Source: Chondrosia reniformis (Eukaryota > Porifera > Demospongiae > Chondrillida > Chondrillidae). From it: DNA of 64,000 nucleotides. Position numbers and translations under genes: made by a program. Of this stretch, positions 22,901-36,100 are shown piece after piece. Under the pieces are notes generated by a model. It saw only the letters and a program-made list of their open reading frames with translations. It was not told the DNA's origin and did not search any database. Every line of letters begins with the position of its first letter. Positions within the stretch are counted from its first letter, which is position 1. Where the stretch lies: contig OX359192.1 in the NCBI GenBank assembly GCA_947172415.1, forward strand, positions 7,610,901-7,674,900, in the 5' to 3' direction.

Positions 22901-25165
22901 GCCTATTCAAAATGTTTTTTATTATTGAATTGAAGTTGCATGTCTATTCAACTAAGCGAATCAATTCAAGTATCCTAATTGATTAAATTAGCTACATCGC
23001 AAGCTTTCTAAATTCTAAATCATTTTTGACAATTTAGACATGCAGTTTGAACACGATGCAAGGTTTCACACATAAATGCCTTGTTTCTTAGAGCTGTTGA
23101 ACACAACCTTTTTAGTTAATAGCAAATGAAAAGGTCTTTAAACTCTTAATCTATTCTGATGAGTGAGCACTAGAACATGAAGTTATAAAGAAAAGCACAA
23201 ATATAATAGACAATTTTCATTGACTTATTGTTCAGAGAAAACTTTACTTTAAATAGTGTACCTTAAGGAAAAGGGTGGTGTGTTTCTAATGACGGCTTGT
23301 GCACTTTCGTGTTCAACTTATTGTAACCGAAAATGGCCGTCCCTGCAGATCTCCCGGGGCCCATTGCATTGTTGGCTTGAAGAAGCTTTAATTTGATGAA
23401 TCACTGTTTAGTAAGTACAAATATTGAGTAAGACTTTGTACTAAATTGAACACATGGAATTTGGATCTAGTATCATTTGAAAATTTCAAAATGTCTGTAT
23501 ATTTTGTGTATGACAAAGTCCTATGGAATTCCCGAGCTTAGATTACCTTCTAAGTCGACACTCTAACTGTTCAAACTAGCCTTAAATTGATTACAGCTGT
23601 TACTATGACAATGCTGCTTAAATTATGGAGTTAAGACAAAATTCTTAAAAGATTAGACTGTTGTCCATCAAGTCCTTCTTGGAGTGTCAATATCAGTCCA
23701 TGCAGGGTAATATAGAAAGTGTGCTCTCATGCAGCCATGTTCATTCCTATAGGCTAATGTTATCATAAGTTATTTGTCGAAAAAACTGAATTACAGAGTT
23801 TGAAATTGTTTCAGCATAATCTTCTGTAAAGAGACTGTTTTAATTGGAGTACTTTGCATGCCAGCATGGTTTAAAATTAGTTTGATTAGTAATGTAAATC
23901 TTGGATGATTGTTTGTATATAACTTTCAAACCAAATTTGGCAATCTTTTGCAACTCCATTTAGAAGTTGTTACAGGTCAAGCATGTGGGACCAATTAGTA
24001 AATTAATCAGCCATTTCCTTCTCGACCTCAGCAATTCTGTAACGAACTGCAATAGAATTCATGAGAGGTCAAGTACGTGTGTGTTCAAAAGCAAATGCAG
24101 TGCATATTATCAACATATAATATCTTAATCAACTTGATAAGTGCTTGCCTTCCTGTATATAACTGTAATATGATTGCAGAAGTCTGTACCAAGCTTCTAA
24201 TTGTTTGTATTATCTAGTTGTTCAATTGAGTCTTATGTTGTACTTCTTTGTGCAGTTTCCATGACAACCTAGTAGCCATTTTAAGAATTAAGGCAAATGA
24301 TTAACTTTTGCATTCTATTACTCTTGTAATGTAATCTTATTTCCCTGTATAATATGAAGGTTAAATAAAACATTCAAATGATATAAAGTTAAGGATGATG
24401 CACCCAATTAAACATTGAAGTGATGTGCATGTGGTTAGTCATCTAATTTTCAGCATTCTACTTCTGTATATGGGTAGTCTTATGGCATGATCACTGTCTT
24501 GTTTCTTTACCATTTTTCCAGAGGTTCTAATCATTGTTGCCATCCCTATTTACTTTTATTTTCATTTTTTGAATGTTTGTTTAACTTATGCACTGGCCTT
24601 AAACAGATGTATTTTCTTAAATTTGTGTGAATAGACAATAATGTAGCTTCTGTGACTGTGACTCTGTTCATGTACATGTTAACCATAGCAACTGACTTTA
24701 GGAGGATATTTCCTCTTTTGCATGTGTGATGTTGTTGTTATTGCTAAGCCAAAGTGGTGTATGGTACACGGGTTCATGTAGCCTATTATTTAATTCCTCT
24801 CAATGGCTGTCAATGTAGAGTAGTGGGTGTTTTTAAGATCCTTGCAAAACAATTACCAAATTAGGAATGATACCCAAATCAATATAGCTCTAGCAATGGT
24901 CTTTTGAAGGACTGTCTAAAGTTATATGGTGAATTAATTCATCCATCATATAATAATTAGTTGATATAGCCATGGCCAAATAATAAATTTCTTTTATACG
25001 TATAGACTGTCTCCTTAGCCACTTTGCCATCTCTGCGTATAGATGGAAACACTCACATTCAATTTAAAGGTGTAATTAACAATGGTCATTTGTTTTAAAA
25101 AATCTCCAAATGTACACGTATAAAGTTAAATGTAGCTATTGATGTAAAGCATGAAGTATTATATA
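22901..25165. other. Long AT-rich gene-free stretch
   Basis: No frame above about 60 codons appears on either strand over 2.2 kb. A small GC-rich patch near 23330-23375 followed by a donor-like TTTAGTAAGTAC (about 23408-23419) could be a noncoding first exon. An AATAAA-type signal (TTAAATAAAACA) lies near 24361. At about 25029-25090 there is a diverged plus-strand match to the TK2/TK3 3' flank (ATGGAAACACTCAC). Confidence 0.4.
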
Positions 25166-28100
25166 TCATGCGAGATAACTGTTTTGTAAGGTTGGATAAA
25201 GATTATGTCCATGTACCAGATCTGTACCAATAACTTGATTCATGGAGTAAGTTGGTTCATCTTTTGATAATCTGAGGAGTTCTTCATTTCTCTTTCGCAA
25301 GAAGCAGTCAATTTGAAGAAAATCAGGTCTTTCTGCTGAGTCAGGATGCCTGCAATATGAATGACATAAACAAGTATTAAACTCTATGGCTAACTATGTA
25401 CAAGCACATATATAAATATGTATAATTACATTCATTGTGTGGGTTCTCACCAGCAGTCAATCATTATTGCATACATCGGCTTTGGACATCCAGGAGGAGG
25501 AGGTAGTCTCTTGTTAGATTTCAGCAGAGAAATAATCTACATTTCATATTGCATATATAGACATGTGTAAATACATGCTTTGAGTCAGGTGGCATACGTA
25601 ACTAATATCATATAAAAATACTAAAAATATAAATATTACAAATACGTAGTGTACCTGGTTATTTTCTAGATTGTCAAAGGGTCTCTTTGCCAAGCTCCAT
25701 ATTTCATACAGTAAGACACCGTAACTCCATACATCTGATGCACTTGAGTAGATCCCTGTCGTTACTGCCTGTGAGTAGTATAAGGCATTATATGAAACAC
25801 AAATATGTACAAGATACAGGATACATACATACTACTGAATGTTATAATACAACATGTAAGATTCTATTGGTTTTATTGCTCATTAATGAATGTCATTCTT
25901 CCTGTGAACTCACTTCAGGAGCTGTCCATCTCAGTGGTATGAGACCACCCCTGGATTGATAGATTTCATCATTTGCGAGATCTCTTGAGAGACCAAAATC
26001 ACCAATCTACATAACATATGTACAGACACATATATATATATAATGTTATATGGATAAGCTCACTATATACGTATATATCCATCCAATAGGAGATATATAG
26101 GTACATAATACCATATACACAGCACATCTTACTCACTTTGCATGTATACTCATTTGACAAGAGCATGTTTCTAGCAGCTAGATCTCTGTGAATGTATCCT
26201 TTGAGCGACAGGTACTTCATTCCACTGGCCACATCTCTAGCAAAGCTAAGCAGCATAGCAGGCACCTTCTTTGAAAGAGATTTCCCGGGAGGAGGAATCA
26301 GTGCTGTTAGGAAACGTCTCAGGTCTCCCAATGGCATTAGCTCCATGATTATCATTTTCTTAATTAACCCAAAAGAGATGATAGATAGTAATTCTGTTTA
26401 AGAATGCATACACTATATACCATTGACCTATATATATACATTACATTATAAAATTTTGCATGAATTTTATATCGATGAAGAACATAATCATAAAATCAGT
26501 CAAAAATATTGGTATGGATAATCTTTTATGTGTAAAAGTAGTCTTACTGGCTTTCCTTCAGCTATCAGTCCATATAACTGGGTTATGTTGGGATGGTGGA
26601 ATTGTGACATGATGTGTGCCTCTTGCAGGAACTTGATTCTCTCCTCCATTTTAGCTAGGGTGCTCAACAGTTTGACAGCAACCTCCGTGCTGATGACACT
26701 TCCCTTCCAGACAGCTTTGTGAACAATGGCAAATTGCCCAAACCCAAGCTCTGATTTTAGACTAACAAATAAGAAAGGCAAGAACACAATAATTATTATA
26801 TGGTTATAGCAAATTTGTATGTTAGAGCAGACATTATGTCTACTGTCTTATTGTAAAGGAAACCTTACAATACTATGTATAGTGCAATTCACTGTTAAAG
26901 CTATTACCATGTATAATACATACTATATATTTATGTGTATATTTGCATACCTTATAGCCGCTCGGTCTATAGTTGTTATATTCCTCTGTTTGAGCTCCAT
27001 GTATATCTCTTCTTCTGTAGATGGAGGAGCACTGTAGAGGTCCTCAGGGCCTATGATGTCATCATAATCATAGTCCTGACTAGTCAGGTGTTTTCCCCGA
27101 GGTAGTGTTCGTGGTCCTGGTACCTCATAGTCATCATCCATTGCATCAATCGGGAACGCATAAGGATGATCATCATCACTCCATATGTCCTCGTAGTCTG
27201 AATCAGATCTTCTTATGATGCCTTCTGGTTGGTCATACGTTTCACTAATATCATCGCAGGTCTCATAATTCTCCTCATAAGGATATCCAGTCAACCTAGC
27301 AGGACTTTCATACTCATCAGAAGTCACATTAGACTAATGGATTGAAAATAATAAGAGAATTGAGTTTCAACCCCATCCATGCTACAGGGAAAGAAATTAT
27401 GTAATTACTCAACATACTTTGTCTTGCTTAGTGCTCAAATTAGTTGCAGTGTCACACTGCTTCTGTTTGTCTGCTCCTTCCCTCACTGGTATACACTTAT
27501 GATTAAGGGAGGGTACACAATTGGGAGGGGTTACTCGTGAAGCCTGTGATTCTGAGCCTGGTGAGGTAGTGGTTGTGTTCACTACTTCTAAGGCCAAATC
27601 AGATGAAGCTGAGGTGCTACTTTGGAATAGTACCATTGAGTTTGGTGAGGAAAATGTAATGCTCTGGGATTCTGTGGCAGATTGGGGTGAGACAGATTCA
27701 CCATTCTGTATCAATGTAGTCACAGGTGAAGAAGAAGACACAGCTACTGCACAGCTTTGTGACCCATTTCTCACACTGTCAGAGGAACTGTGCTCACTTG
27801 TGAATTGTCTTGTTTCATAATTTGAAGATGGACTACTGTTTGGTGTTGCCTGGGGTTCATGACTGTCAATTTGTGTCTGTATTCCGCTGACAGTGGCACT
27901 CTTCTGGCCTCTTGAGCTCATGTTGATGAAGTTTTGAGGAGCACTTTGGAGACTTCTCTGAGGAACATCTGTATCTGGTGGATAGGTACTACTTCTGGAC
28001 TGCACCTCCTTATTCAGTTTTGCTACATGTGTTACATCAGGCATAAAGATGTTCTTTATTCCTGGATGCTGAGTGTGGATAAATTCTGGATCCAATATTA

Positions 28101-29784
28101 CAGCATCTCCTGTTGCATAACAAGAGCATACAAGGTGAACTGCAGGTTGAATGTCTATATACATACATACTGTATATGTAGTAAACATCATTAAAGTATG
28201 TCCTCTTACTTCTTCGCTGTCTGCACTTGGTTCCGCATTTGGCTACGATTACAATTGTCATTATTATAATTGACATGATGAAGACGAACACGCCTAGGAT
28301 GACAGGAGTGATCACCAGAGGAAAGGACACATCGTTAGGTGTAGTAACTCCAGTATCATTTAAGGTATTTGATTCTTCCGGAAATGATGCTGTATCCATG
28401 GTAACAGATTTTGTAATGGAAGATGATGTATCTATAGCTACCATTAAGGTTGCATTGGTCAGCAACATATTGGAAGGAGAGACCACAGAAGTAATAGAGC
28501 TTGTTACAGTGTCACTTGTTCCTGACGGTTGTACACTGGAGTCTATAGTTGTCTCAGTAGCAAAACGATCCAATGATGTAACATTTGACGTAGAGACTGT
28601 ATGGTTTCCATCAGATGCTATATTAAATTAGAAATATAAAAGAAATGTAACATAGCTACCTACTTTACAAGTGGCATGTAAATTGTATGTAAGTGATGTT
28701 CCTATTGAGTCAACTTGCACAATTGTATTATGATATTTGGAAATACCAAAATTATCCAAGTCATTAAATGAAATGCTTGTCAATATATGTACAAACGTTT
28801 GGCACTATATAGATGTCTTAATTGAAAAATTCATTAATACTAACCTATTATAAATTTTATGGATGGAAATGGAGAAGATGTGCCTCTGAAAGTTCCTATC
28901 TGATAGACCAGGGATGGTGGACTGTATATTTTCAGAGTAGGGTTTACATTTCCAGTGAGGAACGGCAGACCATTGCCATTATTATCAAGAAGAGGGTTAG
29001 CTAACACCAACACACTAACCACCTCACCCACACCGATCTCAGGTGTTTCATCCTCGGAGAGATCAAAGGTAGCAAAGGCTACTCCGTTTTCATTAACAAT
29101 TCCAACTTGGGTACTAAAACCAGAAAAGGTTGATACCTTTGAGGATACCATGGAAACATTATTGCCATCAATTAGGGTATGGCTGATGCGGTACACTGCA
29201 ATCAAAATTCTTGCTGTACTGAAAGATTCACCATCAAGTTTGGCCCTATATGCCATCTCTATGGAAGTAATCTTCCCCTTACAAGTGGCTCGTGCTGATT
29301 GGCTGTCACTTAAGTAGAAAGTTCCCTTTCTAGCAGTCTGAAGGCTGTTTGCATTAGTTACCAGGTCATTTCTATCTCCAATGAAATCTATCACACAACC
29401 TGTGAGTAAGTAAAGGGGCATTGAACAAGAGGATATATCGATTGTGTACATGTACCTATATACTATTCCTATGTATAGAAACAGCTGCCTGGCCCAGTGG
29501 AGCAGAAAGAATAAGAGAAGACCCTCGTATCCTCATCCAAAGCTCTCACTAGGTTTAGTTCCCTATAGGCCTTTTACTGTAGAACGGATGTAGTGTGTAG
29601 GAAATGGTGTATTAGATTATATGCTTATGGATACAGTAGCTGTATACATACTTTTCAACAAGACCTTTCAGAATACTAGTACCTTACCTTGATTTGTTTC
29701 TGCTTGGCCCTCATTGATCTGAAATACTAAAAATAAAGTTGAGACAACTGTAAAAAAGTACAGTACTATCTTGGTAGACCACAT
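25166..29784 (-). CDS. TK4: receptor tyrosine kinase with unrecognised ectodomain
   Basis: Exons on the minus strand: 29688-29784, 28845-29399, 28210-28617, 27418-28109, 26951-27333, 26548-26761, 26137-26358, 25914-26006, 25655-25768, 25451-25536 and 25166-25349; about 1015 residues. It starts with a clear signal peptide ([20 protein letters not shown]). The roughly 185-residue ectodomain exon has only a few cysteines and matches no domain I know; a Ser/Thr-rich stalk follows. The membrane segment is [19 protein letters not shown]. The cytoplasmic part is long, first Ser/Thr-rich and then acidic with many tyrosines (NYETCDD, ETYDQPE, DYEDIW). The module [13 protein letters not shown] precedes a complete kinase: [35 protein letters not shown]. 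The tail ends [18 protein letters not shown]. The ligand is unknown. Confidence 0.88.
29465..29640 (+). mobile_element. SINE-like tRNA-derived repeat, copy 2
   Basis: It lies in intron 1 of TK4, opposite to the gene. A box TGGCCCAGTGG is at 29490-29500 and B-box-like GGTTTAGTTCC at 29562-29572. The tail (GTAGGAAATGGT) matches the other copies. Confidence 0.7.
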
Positions 29785-30164
29785 AGCCTTCTGGCTGGCA
29801 GTACTATTGTCCTGTGTAGAGGCACCCCAAGGTCGTTGATATCATATGTTAGTAGCTGGGACAGGCCAAATAAAAGATCTTTTGAATGGTCACCAGTCAT
29901 AATGCAACCTTACAAGGTGCAACACTTTCCAAAGGGCTCCCTATGAAAGGTGGTAGCAATTCAAATATGGGATGAATCCTGCTCAACCAATGAGAAGCCT
30001 GCAGTGGAGCATTTGAAGTGTAGTGTTGAAATAAGACTGGGTGGCTAACTCATATGGAACAATGTACAATAAGGAATTATTAAAAAGCTTTTGAAACAGA
30101 ATAAAACAACATACAGTTGAAGCAAACATTTACAATAAAATACACTGTGAAATAAATATAAATG

Positions 30165-33100
30165 TTATTCCAATGACTTTGATTTCAAATGAAGTGTTGT
30201 TTGGTTATTTACAACTGGGAGGGTCTTGATAAATTTGCGGATGTGAGGTGTTCTTAGCGTGGCAGTAATGATGGTTTCATCCAAAGTGCCCTTCTTCATC
30301 TCCTCTATTGTGTGAATCCTTAGGGAGAACATTCTTAGCTTGTCAAAATTCACAAGATTCTCCTTCACAAAAGTGTCGTTGCCTTCATGAATAAATGCAC
30401 AATCTACAGAATGCATTAAAAGCACAATGGATTGACATTGGGTGGTGGATGAGTATGTATTGATGGATGAAAGCCCAGTACACAAACAATAGTGATATAT
30501 GGTTGTAATAGTCTTCTGTTGCCTCTGTATCCTAGCAACAGACTCTCTGTATCCTAGCAACAGACTTAGTCATTCAAACTCCTATTAACCCTATTTCCCC
30601 ATGTATTATATATTGTAGCATTAACCTAGTACACAAACATGTCAAATCTTGATTTCTTATAAGTGATAATTTAGTATATGTATATATAATAGTGCAACCA
30701 TTTTCATGACATTTCCACATACCCACCTTTCATAACTAGAGGTAGAAATGGTATAACAGGCTTTTTAATATTGGACTGGTACACTCTGAGGGCCCTGTGA
30801 TTCATTGATGGGTCCTACAGTAAGTCAGCAGTACATAAGACACTATATATGCAATATATTTTGGACTATTGCTCCTTCATCAGAGCTACGTACATATATA
30901 TCATAGAGAGTTTGTACAGTCAGAGCTTACAATTAGTCTTTCAAAGGTTTCTAGCTTCTTCTTTAGCTTGCTAGGAACTTTCTAAATAAGATAAGATGAA
31001 ACTCATTCAGTATTCATAGATAAGAGATAAAAGCATACTATCTTATATCATGTATCTTGCTATAGAGAAAAGGGAATTCAATTTTCTCCAGTAAGCAGGA
31101 ATCAAAAGACCAGCGGAAGCCATTCATAAAAATAGGAATACAACAATATCAAAGCATTATACGAAATGTATGCTTAAAAGGTCAAAGAGCAGATGGATTA
31201 TCTGAAAGGACTCCACTATAAATGGCAAATCTGTAGTTGGCATGAAGAATGCCATTCTTTTGCACCACGGGAAAGAATTCAGCGATGGTTATCTGTTTCC
31301 ACGGTGCATACACTGTTACTCCAATCATTGGTCTATGACATGTACATACATGCTAGGAGATACGTATGTACTATAAGATTCATGTACGGCACTAACTTCC
31401 CAAGTGGAGTGGAGTCTGCTGACGGATACATTGACCAGACCAAGGACTATTGCAAAGAAGGAGTTGAGGTTGTTACATGCCTTGCAGCTGCATGAAGAAA
31501 ATAAATAACACTAAAATACACCTCCAGAAATAATTCAGTTTTTCAGAAGCTGTATTTCTCCTTACTATGAAGCAATTTTGATAAATTTGCAGATATATCT
31601 AGCTCTTGTTTGAATATCTTCAGTGCGACAAATCTCAGTTACTACCCAAAATTGCACTTCATTGAATCGCCGTAAAAGAGTGTCAAGATTTGTGGTAATC
31701 TTGCCAAACTTGTGTCTTCCGAATACAAGATATACATACTCAGTCTGAAATAAGGAAATAGGAAGTCAACAATCAACATGCACCCACGCAATGAGAAAGC
31801 AGTAACCACAACATAAAGAAATGTACACAATTACATGGCTACATAGTACTGGAGATAGCATTTGAAACTCTTCATTTCCACCTACCCTGGATACATTATG
31901 CAGCAGTTCAAAGTCATATAGTGTCAGATGGTATGCTATGTCCTTGGCTGTCTCTAACAGAATTCTGCTTGTACCATTCATGGGAAAGGAGTCTTGATCA
32001 GGGAGGGTCCTCTGTTAAAGGAAGTTGAAAATGAAATATGTACGTATGTGTTATATATATAATATGTAATATGTTGACATACAAACTGAAGGAATTTGAA
32101 ACAACTACTATAAACAAAAAGTAGCCTCTGGTGTACCCCTCCCCTCAGCCCTGGTGTACCCCTCCCCTCAGCCCTGGTGTACCCCTCCCCTCAGCCCTGG
32201 TGTACCCCTCCCCTCAGCCCTGGTGTACCCCTCCCCTCAGCCCTGGTGTACCCCTCCCCTCAGCCCTGGTGTACCCCTCCCCTCAGCCCTGGTGTACCCC
32301 TCCCCTCAGCCCTGGTGTAGCCTCCCTGTAGCCCGGGGGTGCACCCCTGGGGTGAGTTGAAGATGAAACAAAATAGTGTAACTGCTGAAGGAAGATTCAA
32401 CAACTAACAACTAACCACTTTGCCACTGTACCCCTTTGGCAGTACAAATAGTCTACTGTTCAGTTTCAGTGTACCCTGCACCGATACCACACCAGATCTG
32501 ATGATGGAAAATTCTGCATGAGATGGAAATCATACATTAACCTCATCTCATACACACGTACGTATGTTAATGGATGTCACAGGGTACCCAACTGTGCACA
32601 TAATCAGGGTCTGAGGCAACTTACCTCCTGAAGAGGTTACCTCAGCAAGATCCAGTGCAATGGGATCCTGCTGAAAGTCCTTGGCAACTATTCTGAGAAG
32701 TTCTTCTGCGGGAGTTTGAAGAGTGGCTGAAATGGTAACCTTCTTTCCATCAACAGAATACACAGTAACATCCTCTGCACACAAAATGATGTTACAGTTT
32801 CCAGAGCTGCATAACTTACGCTACTAACAACTGGTATATGCACGTACCTTTATCAGTTGCGACCACTCCCGGGACAGGTGGTAAGTATGACATGGCACTG
32901 CCAGTGCTCTTGCGAAACAAAGTCTGCAATATACGTAAGCAAACTTGTGAACCAATGATTTGTACATCAACAGACAGTCATCATTAAAATAAACAATGTT
33001 AAAATAAATTATCTCACTTGAGTAAACACTTTCTGCTTGCTGTGTTGGAGATCTCTTCGTTCAGCACGGGGTGTTCCTCTGCAGAGGTGGCAACAGAATA

Positions 33101-36100
33101 GGGATAATTACAAAGGCTAACAAGTAAAAACACATTTAGCAGAACTTCAAAGGAACATGTCAAATATAAACACATGTGAACTACGTACGTACATATCTTA
33201 AATAGGTAATGTATGCACGTATGTAATTACATATTGTTCAAATAGGGTACCAAATGAGTGATTGCTTGCTACAATAACAGGATATTTGAGCTACTAGAAA
33301 TTGTAATTCTATTAGCCTATCAGATTTATCACAACTATCAACCAAACAATGTGACAGCTGCCATAGAAACACATAATGTAATTAGGTTGGCTGTTCATAA
33401 GCCTTCAATTGCTAATTTATCGCAGGTAACCATGGAAACACAGAGTATGTGATGTAATACATATGTAACTGGTCATGTGACAAATATTTTCATTACATAA
33501 AACGTTGTTAATGTTGTTGAAACAAAAACAACAGAAAAATACCAAATAGCAATGACAGGGCATTATAAACAAGACATGACCAGCATGACCATAGCCAGAC
33601 AAATTTATATGATCTCTTCAAAATACTTAGCTCAAGTACAGCTTGCACATATGTATGTGCGTACTATTGTTGCATGTACCTTCTCTGTAAGTAGCTGTCC
33701 ATTAGGGCAATGTTGAGTGCATCCAGCGACTTGTTCAGTTTGTCCTTGGTCAACAGTGCAGTCATGTCTTTAAAGAGCTTTGAAAAATGAGTGTCCGTCA
33801 CAATGCTTTGTCCCATCACCCTTATCCATTTGATCACCAAATTGACTATCCTACACAACACAGTTCAACAGCTCACGTACGTACATGTGACCTACAAGTA
33901 GATCATCCTTGGGACCCACTTCTTCTTGGTAGATTCTTGCTGCTGCTTTTCACTTCTCCCAAAACTGCCAAAGTCTGTCTGCTCGTGTGCATCCTCGGAC
34001 ACCACTATTATCTGTGTGTCAGTGTCTCCTCTTCCCAGCCAGGTGCCCTTGTAGGTTCCCAGCAAGATGTTGCAAATCTCTTCCACTGAAATGAAGGTGG
34101 CATGCGTCAGGAAGAACTCGTAAATGAATGAATCTAAAGAAGGACAAAGTAGTCATAACTTAGAAGTCTCTCTCTTCTAAAAGGTACGTGCTCCTTTTAC
34201 TGTAGCTACATGTCTTCTACATGTAAACACTCCCTTCCCGTCCTATGTACAGTAGATATAAACATACTATCATAATCGTCCTTCATGGCCACGTCCTTCA
34301 TAGCCACGTCCATCAGGTGTTCAAGCATCTTTTCGGGAGTGCCAGCTGCTACTGAATACTCGCTGTCTCTGCCTTTCTCCAGGATGAGTACATCTCTGCC
34401 GTGTTCCTGAAGTCTCACAGTGTTGGCCTCTACTGCTTTCAGAATTCTGTTAAAGTCATCTTTATCAATTCTGAGGAAGCTGCAGTGATCTTCGCACAAC
34501 TCAATAGTGGCAGCCCTGCATGCATACATACATACGTACACAATGTTATCAAACAAGAGCTCCTGGGTCAATATTATCCACATTACCTCGGAGCATCATT
34601 CACGAGTGCAAGCTTGCCAAAGTCATCCCCTTCGTGCAATGTACAGACAATACCCTACACGTATGTAAGTATGAATATTAGTAAAAATAGCAAATAAAAT
34701 TACCCATGTAGAGAACTACAATATAATTTGTTAGGGAATGTAAACTGATAAACGAATCAATTACATATATACACAGGAGGTAGTACCTCCTGCACACAGC
34801 TATGATGCAATTGTATGTAACACTACCTTGCCGTTGACGATAACATTCACAGATCCCCTTAGAATTATAAACCAAGAGGTCCCCAGGTCCCCTTGCCTGA
34901 ACACTGCAGGAACAAGCAGAACATATCAACATTGCTACCCTGCTCTACATGAGGGCACACATGCTGCAATATGATTGGTTAAAAGAGGAGCAATATGATT
35001 GGTTAAAAGAGGAGCAATATGATTGGTTAAAAGAGGAGCAATATGATTGGCTATAGGAGGACATACATTGGTGTCCAGTTTTGTTGGTGTAGGAATCAAA
35101 GTGAATACAGCTGGCTAGCTCCTTCTTGACAGCATGGGAGAGCTGGGAGAATGCCTTCACATGCAGGAGTTCTTCAAAGATGATCATAATATCTTCTTCT
35201 GTCCTCTCATTGGAGCTGCAGAAACAGAGAGAGAGAGAGAGGTGAGATGGATGGTGAGATGGAGATGGAAAAAGGAAGATAAATGAGTGCATTATGACAT
35301 AAAAATGTCAACTAAGATTTCCAGGAAAATGTAATATTAAAGTAGTGAATAAACATTTCCTAATACATTAGTACTAAGTCCAGAGATGTAGATTTAAGGG
35401 ACTGAAGTAATGATTCCTATTATTCAACTGTTTGACCCTGTCAGACAAACACAGCTATGGAAAACAAACCAGATATTTAAATTCTTAAAATCGCAAAACA
35501 ATACTAAACAATAGGATAACTCTATTCATACATCCTAAATAAATATATCTGTAGACTAACCACAGTTATATCAGTTTCCTAAAGAGTAAGTGTTAGACAA
35601 GTCATTCAAGGATATTTACTAAATCATGGAAGTACTCAATCAACAGTCTCATATTGAATGAATACTAGACATTCCAATTCAACTGAGATAAGATAGCCAA
35701 TTAAATGCTAACATTTACACAACACTCAGGGACTTAGGGAAGTGTTAATTACATCATAATAATAAAATATCTCTTGCAAACACACCTCTTTATGAAGGCA
35801 GCGTAGGTCAGTGATTCAGGAGCACACTGCTCCAACACATCAAAGCACTCGTCCAGTTGAGCTGTGATGGAGTCAGTGCTCCCAGTGGAGAACAAGGACT
35901 CCATGCTCTGTACCTTCTTCATGTTATCCCTTCGGAACAGACTTGCTGTGCTGCAGAGAGATCCTCTTGGACTGCATTCTGAAGCAGACACAGTAAACCT
36001 GTACAGGACCTGCGCCTCGTCTTTGAACTGGGGCAATCCATTAACTACAGTTGGTTTAAATAACTCAGCTTGAAACAAGAATGGACACTATATTTGTTAT

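Noticed and set aside
32131-32360. Proline-rich frames over the 23-bp minisatellite, and its CRISPR-like regularity
   Set aside because: The repeats are directly adjacent without unique spacers and lie in an EPAC intron of an animal gene.
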